A stretch of 64,000 nt of DNA from JAAYUD01 sp041907665. GTDB lineage: Bacteria; Bacteroidota; Bacteroidia; Bacteroidales; Bacteroidaceae. The stretch spans positions 29,355 through 93,354 of the forward strand of contig JAYRGW010000008.1 in assembly GCA_041907665.1 (NCBI GenBank), in the 5' to 3' direction. This document shows, one piece after another, positions 43,877 through 52,328 of this stretch (positions within the stretch are counted from its first letter, which is position 1; each line of letters begins with the position of its first letter). The notes under the pieces were generated by a model. The model was not told where the DNA came from. It saw only the letters and a list, made by a program, of their open reading frames with translations, and did not search any database. Position numbers and translations under genes: made by a program.

Positions 43877-44899
43877 ATGGAAAAATATATCATCAAAACA
43901 GAACAGATAGATACCTGGCTAAAACGAATAATCGAATCTGTCCCCCGTGTTTTAGCACCTGTATCATCGGGGACAAAAACAGAATTCAGAAGAATAAAAT
44001 CTCCCGAAGAAGTTGATAATGGAAGTCTCACAACTACAGTTTCGGCCAAAGCAGCCGCTTTTCCTCCTGTAGAAACCTTATTTAAGTATCAAAAAGAGGG
44101 TAAAAACACAACATTAACAGAAGATTCTTTTGACAAATACCCAGAAACCGTTCTATGGCATGCGCGTTCATGCGATGCTATGGGATTCTCACCTCTTTCG
44201 GCCATTTTTGATTGGGATTACAAAGACAACATCTACGATGAGCGACGCAACAAACTAACAATCGTTACTTTTGCTTGTAATCAAAGCGATGAATGTTGTT
44301 TCTGTACTTCTGTTGGTGGCGGCCCGGGCAATGTAGAAGGTAGCGATATACAACTGACAATATTGAATAATACCGATACTTTGGTAGAGGTTATGACAGA
44401 GAAAGGTCAAAAACTGATAGAACTGTTACCTGACGTTTTCCAGCCACTCACAGAAGAAGTTGATAAAGAAGCTGTATTGGCCAAAATACCTATTCGTTTT
44501 ACCAAAGAAGAAATAAAAGAACATGTATCGAATGCTTTCGATAGTCCCGTATGGAAACGGCAATCGGCACGTTGCCTTGGTTGCGGCGCCTGTGCATTCG
44601 TATGTCCGACGTGTGCTTGTTTTGATATTCAGGAAGATGCTCATGGTAGCCACGGCAGACGTTTACGCTGTTGGGATGCTTGTGGATTTTCGCTTTTCAC
44701 CCAACATACTTCAGGCTATAATCCTCGCCCTACGCAAGCCACTCGCTGGAGACAACGGATTCTACATAAATTTTCTTATATGCCCGAACGACTCGGCGTA
44801 TATGGCTGTACCGGATGTGGACGTTGCTCAAGAGCTTGTCCCGTCGATATGAATTTACAAGAACATTTAATCTCCATAGCCAACTCAAATCATGAATGA
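43877..44899 (+). CDS. flxB: FlxB-like iron-sulfur protein
   Basis: I use the ATG at 43877 (340 residues); a TTG four codons upstream overlaps flxC and is less likely. The N-terminal two thirds include the conserved SDECCFCTSVGGGP (about residues 138-151), typical of the beta-subunit-like proteins of sulfhydrogenase and Flx systems. Two ferredoxin motifs follow: CLGCGACAFVCPTC (about 233) and CTGCGRCSRACP (about 311). It would relay electrons from the flavoprotein FlxA. It overlaps flxA by 8 bases. Confidence 0.82.
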   Translation: MEKYIIKTEQIDTWLKRIIESVPRVLAPVSSGTKTEFRRIKSPEEVDNGSLTTTVSAKAAAFPPVETLFKYQKEGKNTTLTEDSFDKYPETVLWHARSCDAMGFSPLSAIFDWDYKDNIYDERRNKLTIVTFACNQSDECCFCTSVGGGPGNVEGSDIQLTILNNTDTLVEVMTEKGQKLIELLPDVFQPLTEEVDKEAVLAKIPIRFTKEEIKEHVSNAFDSPVWKRQSARCLGCGACAFVCPTCACFDIQEDAHGSHGRRLRCWDACGFSLFTQHTSGYNPRPTQATRWRQRILHKFSYMPERLGVYGCTGCGRCSRACPVDMNLQEHLISIANSNHE

Positions 44900-45728
44900 G
44901 AATATTTATTTACCACATATCATGGTAATTGATAAAATTACCGTTGAAGCCCCTGGAGTAAAGACTTTCCGCCTTAAATTTCAAAACGAAGAAGAAGCAA
45001 AAGCTTTTCAATTTCGAGCAGGGAACTTTGCCGAATATTCTGCTTTCGGCGAAGGAGAATGTACTTTTTGTATTGCTTCCGCTCCCACAAGAAAAGAGTA
45101 CGTAGAATGTACCTTTCGCCATGCAGGGCGTGTGACGTCAGGTCTTGACCGCCTTGAAGAAGGTCAGACTATGGGATTTCGTGGTCCATTCGGCAATTCT
45201 TTCCCTATTGAAGAATGGAAAGGTAAAAATATACTTTTCGTAGCCGGAGGTATTGCGCTCCCCCCTATGCGTTGTGTAATTGATAATGTACTCGACTTAC
45301 GAGATCAATTCGGCGATGTGACTATTGTCTATGGAGCCAAATCTGTTGCAGACCTTGTGTATAAAGAAGAACTTGAAGAATGGAATCAACGCCCGGATGT
45401 TAAACTTGTAACCACTGTTGATCCCGGTGGTGAGACACCCGATTGGAAAGGAGAGGTAGGCTTTGTACCTAATGTATTAGACAGTGTTGCCCCAAATAGC
45501 AATAATACTATAGCCGTTGTATGCGGCCCTCCCATTATGATAAAATTCACATTCCCCGTACTCGAAAAGCATGGATTTAAAGATGAGAATATTTATACTA
45601 CACTCGAAAATAGAATGAAATGCGGTGTAGGAAAATGCGGTCGCTGCAATGTTGGCAAAATGTATGTTTGCAAAGATGGCCCCGTTTTTTCTAAAGTTCA
45701 ACTTAACGATATGGTACCAGAATTCTAA
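44892..45728 (+). CDS. flxA: FlxA-like FAD/NAD(P)-binding oxidoreductase subunit
   Basis: The 278-residue protein has a ferredoxin-reductase-type FAD domain, an NAD domain (KNILFVAGGIALPPMRCVID, about residues 112-131) and a C-terminal [2Fe-2S] cluster (CGVGKCGRCNVGKMYVC, about 243-259), as in PyrK-like subunits. It is the expected entry point for NADH electrons. It is the last gene of the operon, and a strong terminator follows 16 bases after the stop. Confidence 0.9.
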   Translation: MNENIYLPHIMVIDKITVEAPGVKTFRLKFQNEEEAKAFQFRAGNFAEYSAFGEGECTFCIASAPTRKEYVECTFRHAGRVTSGLDRLEEGQTMGFRGPFGNSFPIEEWKGKNILFVAGGIALPPMRCVIDNVLDLRDQFGDVTIVYGAKSVADLVYKEELEEWNQRPDVKLVTTVDPGGETPDWKGEVGFVPNVLDSVAPNSNNTIAVVCGPPIMIKFTFPVLEKHGFKDENIYTTLENRMKCGVGKCGRCNVGKMYVCKDGPVFSKVQLNDMVPEF

Positions 45729-45744
45729 CACTATAAAAAATTCT

Positions 45745-45789
45745 GAAAACACAATGAGGTGCGATACTGTCGTACCTCATTGTGTTTTC
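45745..45789 (+). terminator. Strong terminator after the hdr-flx operon
   Basis: The arms 45745-45764 and 45770-45789 pair over 20 bp with one mismatch around a 5-nt loop. The right arm ends in GTTTTC. It closes the Hdr-Flx operon and may also stop the convergent sigma-factor transcript. Confidence 0.8.
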
Positions 45790-45905
45790 AGTCTATACTT
45801 GACATCGGAAGAAAGAAAATTGCAAAAAGATATCTCAATCATTGGATATCAAATTATACAAACACCATTAATGTAATTACAAACTCATTGCACAAAAGCA
45901 GTATA

Positions 45906-46487
45906 CTACAGATGACAAAACAAGACCAACAAAAGAGTATAATTACCAATTTCTTTTCTGACTATTTTGAGAGCTGCAGAAAGTTGGTTCCTTACCGATT
46001 GATCGGAAATTGAAAGTGATGTCGCTATTTCGGATATAGGAATATTCTCTTCTTTATTCATTTCGAATATCTGACGCTGACGAGGCGACAATTTATCTTT
46101 CGCTTTTTTCAATCTCTCAATAAATTTATCAAAATCAATATGTTCTTCTGTAGAAGGTTGTGTAGAGAGATTCTCGCTATTACAATAATTCATGTAATCT
46201 TCCATCAACGGATGTTCCAATTTGCATCGCCACTCTTTTAATACAAGATGATACGATATAGTAAACAAATATGATTTAAATGAATATCCGGTACGAAGAT
46301 TCTCTCTATTAGACCATATTTTCACAAAACTCTCCTGAACAATATCTTGCGTCACATCTTCCGACTTTACAAGCGAAAAAACAAATCGATAAAGTGGGGA
46401 AACCCATCTATTATAAAGCAGAGAGAAACTTTCATAGGCTCCACCTCTAACTCCCTCTATCAATATTTTTTCATCTATATTATTCAT
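45906..46487 (-). CDS. ECF-type RNA polymerase sigma factor
   Basis: The 193-residue protein has sigma region 2 (LYNRWVSPLYRFVFSLVKS, VQESFVKIWSNRENL, about residues 23-65) and sigma region 4 with a helix-turn-helix (LSPRQRQIFEMNKEENIPI, SDQSVRNQLSAAL, about 133-175). This size and order are those of Bacteroidota ECF sigma factors that pair with FecR-type anti-sigma proteins and SusC receptors. Such a set is present at 61973-57223 on the same strand, but 15 kb upstream. A terminator (46728-46754) and its own promoter separate it from the peptidase operon. Confidence 0.9.
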   Translation of the reverse strand: MNNIDEKILIEGVRGGAYESFSLLYNRWVSPLYRFVFSLVKSEDVTQDIVQESFVKIWSNRENLRTGYSFKSYLFTISYHLVLKEWRCKLEHPLMEDYMNYCNSENLSTQPSTEEHIDFDKFIERLKKAKDKLSPRQRQIFEMNKEENIPISEIATSLSISDQSVRNQLSAALKIVRKEIGNYTLLLVLFCHL

Positions 46488-46506
46488 CTGTTTGTATTCA
46501 CACCTA

Positions 46507-46514
46507 CAAATTTA
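46507..46514 (-). promoter_or_regulatory. Predicted -7 box for the ECF sigma gene
   Basis: The minus strand reads TAAATTTG, 19 bases upstream of the ATG at 46487. It suggests expression independent of the operon ending at 46786. Confidence 0.45.
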
Positions 46515-46727
46515 TATATTTTTTCATTGCAGTCCTGTAAAAAGCAGAAAAGAATTGCCCAAAAAGGACACTATCTTATTTAGCAATATACGACCAATCA
46601 GAAAGACTAACATATCTTTATATTATCAAGGAAACTATAGAAAACAACCGCAACAACTTAAAGAAGTTGGTGAAAGAAGAAAAGTATAAAGTGCCTCACT
46701 AATGTAGATATAGAGATAGACTAAAAA

Positions 46728-46754
46728 AGGAGACCGTTATCACAACGACCTCCT
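46728..46754 (-). terminator. Terminator of the peptide-utilisation operon
   Basis: AGGAGACCGTT (46728-46738) pairs with AACGACCTCCT (46744-46754) apart from two central positions. On the minus strand a TTTTTT run follows. It lies 32 bases after the stop of the thioredoxin-S9 peptidase gene, before the sigma gene. Confidence 0.7.
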
Positions 46755-46785
46755 ACGTTTAAATTAAGAGAGAGAAATATTTTAT

Positions 46786-49700
46786 TTATTGATTTACTAA
46801 ATATTGAGTAAAATAATCGCGCTTTTTCTTTTCAAAATACGATTGATAAGCGGGATCATAATGATGAGATTGCCCTGGCAACACTAGCATATCAAAGTCC
46901 TTATTATCCAAAATCAACTCATTGACTAGACGTAAAGTCTGGGCCGGATGTACATTTTGATCGGATTCTCCCGTTACCAGAAGTAATTTTCCTTTCAAAT
47001 TTTTAGCTAGCTCCTGATTTGTCTTTACAGTGAAATGATTATCTTCACCTATTCCTTGATAGGTTTCTCCCCAAGTACGATTATAAATAGTATTGTCGTG
47101 ATTGCCTGAAGAAGCAACTCCTACTTTATAAAAATCGGGATAAGTACACATTGCACTTACTGCCATTGCAGCTCCACCCGAATGTCCAAAAATACCTACT
47201 CGATTAATATCTATGAAAGGATATTTCTTTGCAAGTTGTTCCAAACCACACTTATCATCGGCAAGAGCATAATCTCTAAGATTTCCATAACAATAAGTGG
47301 CATATTTTTTATCACGGTATGGAGAGCCTCCTCTGTGTCCCATGCATACAACAATAATACCTCTTTGCGCCAATGCTGTATTATTGTAACGATCAAATAC
47401 GGTAAAGTCCGTCCATACAGTCTCGGTAAACGGACCGGGATAAACTTGAGATACAATAGGATACTTTTTATTAGGATCAAAATCATACGGTTTCCACATA
47501 ATGCCATAGAGGTTGGTTACACCATCTGCAGCTTTTACAGTAAACTGTTCGGGATATTTCCAACCATAGGCTAGAAGTTTCGACACATCAATATGCTCTA
47601 TCGTTGAAAGCAGTTTTCCATCGGCAGAACGTACAGAAACCTGAGGGACTGTATCAATTCTAGAGAAATTGTCTACAAAAAAATCCGCAGAAGGACTTAT
47701 AAATACACTATGAGTAGCATTTTCTGGAGTAAGGCACTGCAAATGCTTACCATTAAAATCCACCCCATAAAGAAAAGCATAATTCGGATTAATCCCCTTT
47801 TCGCGTCCATAACCATATAGATACAATCGATGTTTCTGAGTATCGACTTTCAGAATACGCCCAGCTGTCCAAGCACCCGAAGTAACAGGATTAAGCAACT
47901 TTCCCGTACCAGAATAGTGATAAATGTGTCCCCATCCGCTACGATCTGACCACACAAAAATATCATTTCCCTTATTTTCTACTTGAATTCGAAAAAGCTC
48001 CTCGTTTAGATAAGGTTTACTTATTTCTTTAACAATTGTATTCACCTCACCGGTAGCGGCATCAGCCGTACAAAGTTCAGCCTCATCGCGAGTACGTTTC
48101 GATCTTAAAAAATAGACCTTGCCCGATACATCTTTCGCTTTCACTATTTCTAATTGTTGCCAACGCCATTTACTTACATTTACTTTTGCGATTGATCCTT
48201 TTTGAACATCGCCCACAAACAACTCCTGCATAGCAACTACGGTGTCGCCTGGCAATTCGTACTTATAAGTAGATACTACCGGCCCGGGGTATCCCATTGA
48301 ATGGAGAATAGAAAATGTTCTGACATTTCGTGAATCATTCCGAGTAATGTAATAACGATTGGCCGAAAGCCACTGTAAATCGGCAACGACATATTCATAA
48401 TCTTCTGCTCCGTCAAACGTTAATTGTCTACGCTGATGAGTTACCATATCTTCCTGCCATAAATTATGATTTTCTGCTATTATCTTATATTTTGAGTCGG
48501 GAGACATGCCATATTCTACCATAGGATATTGCTTTGGAGATGATGGCACTAAGACACGAGAAGAATCGTTATATATATATATATTATTATTTATTGAGAC
48601 TTTTGCTAATAAGCTTCCCCCTTCAAATTCAGGAGTATAACTAATCCGTGGATCAAATTCTTCATTAGGATACATTATTTGCGCCAAACTGTCTACGACA
48701 TGTTCATTGTACAATTTGTATCTTCCTTTCTGAACGTCGTAAGCATAATAATGGCGTTTATTATTAGTGTCTTCCAACGAATACCAAAACAAGTCCTTCG
48801 TTGGATGAAAAAAGGGTATGACAAATGTCGAGCCTATCTTTTTCTCCAGATTAGGTACATCATATTTTTCACCCTCATAAGCTTCTTCAGGCTTTAACAA
48901 AGAATACAGATAATTGTATAAATTAGACTTCTTGCCACTCCGCACAATTTTAATGGCCAACTCATGCAGTTGAGAACTACTATAAGGTAATATACCACCA
49001 ATAGCTCCAAATAATATTTGCTGATTTTCCACATCAAAATTCGGGAGTTTTTCACATAATAGTTGACGAGCAGTAATTGTATCTTTCAAACACAACGCCT
49101 TACAAATATCCATCATTGTAAGATAATCCTGCTGATTAGGCATCGTCGAAATAGTTGCCATACGTTGAGCATAATATTCAAAATCAGCAGGATCTGGCTT
49201 AAAGTCCCTAAAATACCAACCTCTGAGAACACTCTCTGTAATATCTCGATACAATAGTCCTATCTGGTTATAGACTTTATATTCACCTATTGGCTTTAAA
49301 AAGTCCGCCCAATGTTCCAAGAGATAATTGGAATCGAAAGTTTTTGTACCAATCAAATAGCGTTCGCTGTAAAGGAACCAGTTTTCGGGTAACGAACGGC
49401 GTTCAATAGGCAATCTTTCAATATACCGTTTTGCCAGCTCTTTCGCATCTTTCAATTCGAACATTTTTATCTTCTGCTTAATATACTCTTGCATAAAGGC
49501 ATCGTTATATTTCCCAGAAGCATACGTTTTGTTCATAGCCAACAAGTGGTTTTTAGGATCCATACCACTTCTTATTTGTGCCATAAACTTATCAGCAGGT
49601 TGCCCGCCTACAAATTTATAAATTTCTTTGCCAGTACCATCAAGCAATAAAAAAGTTGGATACGCACCTACTTTATATACATTGGCATATTTCTTTCCAT

Positions 49701-49977
49701 CCTCTGAGAGCATATCAAGCTTGATATTTATAAATGTTTTATTAAAAAAATCGGCCACGCTATCTGTTTTGAACACTGTAGCAGCCATGGCCTTACAGGG
49801 GCCACAATATTCGGTATAGCAATCTACAAAGACCGGTTTATTAGTTTCTGCTGCTTTGACCAGGACTTCCTTCAAAGTGGTATGTTCAAAAGCTATCTCT
49901 CTATTTTGTGCTTGAGACAAGCTGCATAATGCAACGAAAACAAACAAAAAGCATTGACGCAATTTCATCTTTTTCAT
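46786..49977 (-). CDS. Thioredoxin-like domain fused to an S9 (DPP-IV-type) serine peptidase
   Basis: I start at ATG 49977, one base after the upstream stop; this gives 1063 residues with a signal peptide (FLFVFVALCSLSQAQ). Residues about 28-150 are thioredoxin-like with an intact CGPC (Cys58, Cys61). A helical linker of roughly 200 residues follows, then a DPP-IV-type beta-propeller and an alpha/beta hydrolase. The S9 triad appears as FGHSGGAA (Ser near 929), GESDQNVH (Asp near 1006) and PGQSHHYDP (His near 1036). The fusion would put a redox-active module beside a dipeptidyl-peptidase in the periplasm. It ends the SusCD peptidase operon. Confidence 0.88.
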   Translation of the reverse strand: MKKMKLRQCFLFVFVALCSLSQAQNREIAFEHTTLKEVLVKAAETNKPVFVDCYTEYCGPCKAMAATVFKTDSVADFFNKTFINIKLDMLSEDGKKYANVYKVGAYPTFLLLDGTGKEIYKFVGGQPADKFMAQIRSGMDPKNHLLAMNKTYASGKYNDAFMQEYIKQKIKMFELKDAKELAKRYIERLPIERRSLPENWFLYSERYLIGTKTFDSNYLLEHWADFLKPIGEYKVYNQIGLLYRDITESVLRGWYFRDFKPDPADFEYYAQRMATISTMPNQQDYLTMMDICKALCLKDTITARQLLCEKLPNFDVENQQILFGAIGGILPYSSSQLHELAIKIVRSGKKSNLYNYLYSLLKPEEAYEGEKYDVPNLEKKIGSTFVIPFFHPTKDLFWYSLEDTNNKRHYYAYDVQKGRYKLYNEHVVDSLAQIMYPNEEFDPRISYTPEFEGGSLLAKVSINNNIYIYNDSSRVLVPSSPKQYPMVEYGMSPDSKYKIIAENHNLWQEDMVTHQRRQLTFDGAEDYEYVVADLQWLSANRYYITRNDSRNVRTFSILHSMGYPGPVVSTYKYELPGDTVVAMQELFVGDVQKGSIAKVNVSKWRWQQLEIVKAKDVSGKVYFLRSKRTRDEAELCTADAATGEVNTIVKEISKPYLNEELFRIQVENKGNDIFVWSDRSGWGHIYHYSGTGKLLNPVTSGAWTAGRILKVDTQKHRLYLYGYGREKGINPNYAFLYGVDFNGKHLQCLTPENATHSVFISPSADFFVDNFSRIDTVPQVSVRSADGKLLSTIEHIDVSKLLAYGWKYPEQFTVKAADGVTNLYGIMWKPYDFDPNKKYPIVSQVYPGPFTETVWTDFTVFDRYNNTALAQRGIIVVCMGHRGGSPYRDKKYATYCYGNLRDYALADDKCGLEQLAKKYPFIDINRVGIFGHSGGAAMAVSAMCTYPDFYKVGVASSGNHDNTIYNRTWGETYQGIGEDNHFTVKTNQELAKNLKGKLLLVTGESDQNVHPAQTLRLVNELILDNKDFDMLVLPGQSHHYDPAYQSYFEKKKRDYFTQYLVNQ

Positions 49978-49978
49978 T

Positions 49979-52312
49979 TTATTGTTGTTTATTAAAATAC
50001 TCACGGTTCATACGCATCACCATCAAGAGATAATTTGCACGAGTAGATTCATCAACGTGCGTTTTGCTAAGTTCAATAATCTTATTAGCAATATCGATAA
50101 AATAAGTATGCAAAACATTGTTGGCCTCATTTGCCAGACCTGTCGAGATATTGTTTTGTGCTACAGTTCGAGCCAAATCTGAAATGAATACAACTTGTAA
50201 ATGTTGTTTATAAGTCGAGACTGCTTTTGTACTATTAAAATTTTCAAAAAACACACGATTCAAATAGATAAACAAATCTTTCGTAGTAAAAGCTTTATCA
50301 CCTAAATGATATTCAGCCGTGATAAGTGATTGTATTACGTTTTTATCTATATAATGTTTATACATTGCCACAGCAAGCCCCATCATCATATCATTGAAAT
50401 CATACCCACTAGCTTGCATCAATTGCTTGTTCTTCACCCATTGAGGCATCTCGGTAAATATTGTATTCTCCATATACTTTAAAGCATCCACCTGTTGTTC
50501 TCGTGGCACAAAAGTATAAAGATTCTCACTTACACCTTTGATGATTGGATGTTTCATCATTCCACCTATCAAAGCATTTATATTAGTAAGATAATTTTGG
50601 TACAAAACCATAGCTTTGATAGAAAGATCTGAAACAGTCTCCCACTTATTTTGATCCTCCGGCAATTTACTGACGTTAGCATTAAGATTGGCGTATGTGT
50701 GTTTAAGCTGTTCAATGCAGCTCAAGTTGGCTTCCATCACATCATTTGAGAGAAATCCCACTTGAGTATAAGGGTTCAATTTATCTTCTGCGCTATAAAA
50801 TGCAGCCTTCATAGAAGGATGAAGAGCGCCATTGGAATAAGCATAGCGAATAGCCTCCCAATCGTACACAGAGACACGTGGTAATAAATTCTTCACATCA
50901 ATACCATCAGATGGACGTGCCAAGATATTGTAGACAAGAGGTGCTGTTACCGATGCCGACAATCCATATTGCTGAAGCCATTTCTCAGAACGAATCTGCT
51001 GAAGTGTAAATACTGTATTAGCAGCATAATTTGGTTTTAAACCCAAGACCTTACCCAATTCAGATGCCACCTGAGCGGTAAGGATATCCTTACGTACATC
51101 CAAACAATGAAGATCGTTCGCGATCCTAGAATCAACCTCACCACATTGCAAATAATAGTTTTGCAAGCGTTCATCAGCATCGGCATCCGTTACATTAATA
51201 CGGGCAGCCAATATTTCCCCAGAAATAGGATCAATTACTTTATTGGAATATAATCCAGCATAAGCACAACCCCACCTTATAAGAATATGACGATAAGTCA
51301 ACGACGCATCTTTATTGTCTGAAGAAATATGAAAAACGTTTTTCCATCCTGATTTGGAAAAAGCGTCGCTCCATTGCGCAATACTTTGGCGTATACTCTC
51401 TACAAAAGGTTTTGGTGTGACAGGATCTATATATATGACAATAGGCTCTATAGGCTCTATCGCTATACCTTTGCGTTGACGGACCAAATCAGCTTTCGAA
51501 GCAGAAAGACGCCATCTTTGAATATAGTTCATCTGACGGGCCATATACTCTTTGGAGCTGTACTCTGTACGAGTAATTGTATCAAAGCCAAAGGCAGGTT
51601 GCGCCTCTTTCATAGCCGTATAGGTTTCTGGTAATTGCTCGAATACAAATTCTAACCCATATGTCGATGCAACATTCATTTTCTTACCATCTTGATTTAC
51701 CGGTACAAGGTCTACCTGATTACGAGTCACTTGGAAGACAACGCCCTTTGAGAACATTCGTACGCCATCAACTCCCGAAGACATCGGATCCGGATGTGAT
51801 AATGAACTGTTAGAACTGACATTGAACAAACCGTTGGCCGTATTTAAGTCTTTACTGATATCAATAATATACGAACGTTTAGAGGGGCCCATTGCAACAA
51901 GTGGATATACATTGTCAATCGGACGCATACCCGACTTACTGATAGCATTCATAAGACAGGCATCTGTTGAATCGGAGAGGGCATCCAGTGAATAATGAGT
52001 CATCAAATAAAGACTATTTCCCTTTCCTTTAGAAAAGTTCACCACGGTAGATGCGTCTGATACATAAGCAGAAAGGCCCTTTACTACTTGAGTTGTAACC
52101 AAGATATTTTTATCAAGGCTTTCTTTGGGTATCTCCAGGAAATACTGTTCACCTAACTGATAAACATTAAAATATCCCTTATGAAGCACCATGCCCTTTT
52201 GTGAAGAGAAATGATCAAAATCATTTAACAAACTATCTTTCTTAGCAGAATGTGCAGGTACGGACAGCAATAGCGCTACACACAAAAATAAAAATATATG
52301 TACTGATTTCAT
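49979..52312 (-). CDS. DUF5117/DUF5118 zincin homologue without zinc ligands (predicted pseudoenzyme)
   Basis: From ATG 52312 the protein has 777 residues and a signal peptide (MKSVHIFLFLCVALLLSVPA). It aligns along its length with the next upstream gene, which is a DUF5117-type zinc metallopeptidase. At the active site, where the paralogue has HEVGHTLGLRHN, this protein has SELGKVLGLKPN (Ser417, Lys421, Pro427). All three zinc His are replaced while Glu418 and the LGL core are kept. The downstream Met-turn SIMDY is also gone (SVTAP). The reading frame is intact, so the loss is not decay of the gene. A binding or regulatory role is the simplest inference. Confidence 0.85.
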   Translation of the reverse strand: MKSVHIFLFLCVALLLSVPAHSAKKDSLLNDFDHFSSQKGMVLHKGYFNVYQLGEQYFLEIPKESLDKNILVTTQVVKGLSAYVSDASTVVNFSKGKGNSLYLMTHYSLDALSDSTDACLMNAISKSGMRPIDNVYPLVAMGPSKRSYIIDISKDLNTANGLFNVSSNSSLSHPDPMSSGVDGVRMFSKGVVFQVTRNQVDLVPVNQDGKKMNVASTYGLEFVFEQLPETYTAMKEAQPAFGFDTITRTEYSSKEYMARQMNYIQRWRLSASKADLVRQRKGIAIEPIEPIVIYIDPVTPKPFVESIRQSIAQWSDAFSKSGWKNVFHISSDNKDASLTYRHILIRWGCAYAGLYSNKVIDPISGEILAARINVTDADADERLQNYYLQCGEVDSRIANDLHCLDVRKDILTAQVASELGKVLGLKPNYAANTVFTLQQIRSEKWLQQYGLSASVTAPLVYNILARPSDGIDVKNLLPRVSVYDWEAIRYAYSNGALHPSMKAAFYSAEDKLNPYTQVGFLSNDVMEANLSCIEQLKHTYANLNANVSKLPEDQNKWETVSDLSIKAMVLYQNYLTNINALIGGMMKHPIIKGVSENLYTFVPREQQVDALKYMENTIFTEMPQWVKNKQLMQASGYDFNDMMMGLAVAMYKHYIDKNVIQSLITAEYHLGDKAFTTKDLFIYLNRVFFENFNSTKAVSTYKQHLQVVFISDLARTVAQNNISTGLANEANNVLHTYFIDIANKIIELSKTHVDESTRANYLLMVMRMNREYFNKQQ

Positions 52313-52328
52313 TTTGTTTTGTATGATA

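Noticed and set aside
45790..46013. Small plus-strand frames downstream of the hdr-flx terminator
   Set aside because: They overlap the terminator or the sigma factor gene on the other strand and have no motif.
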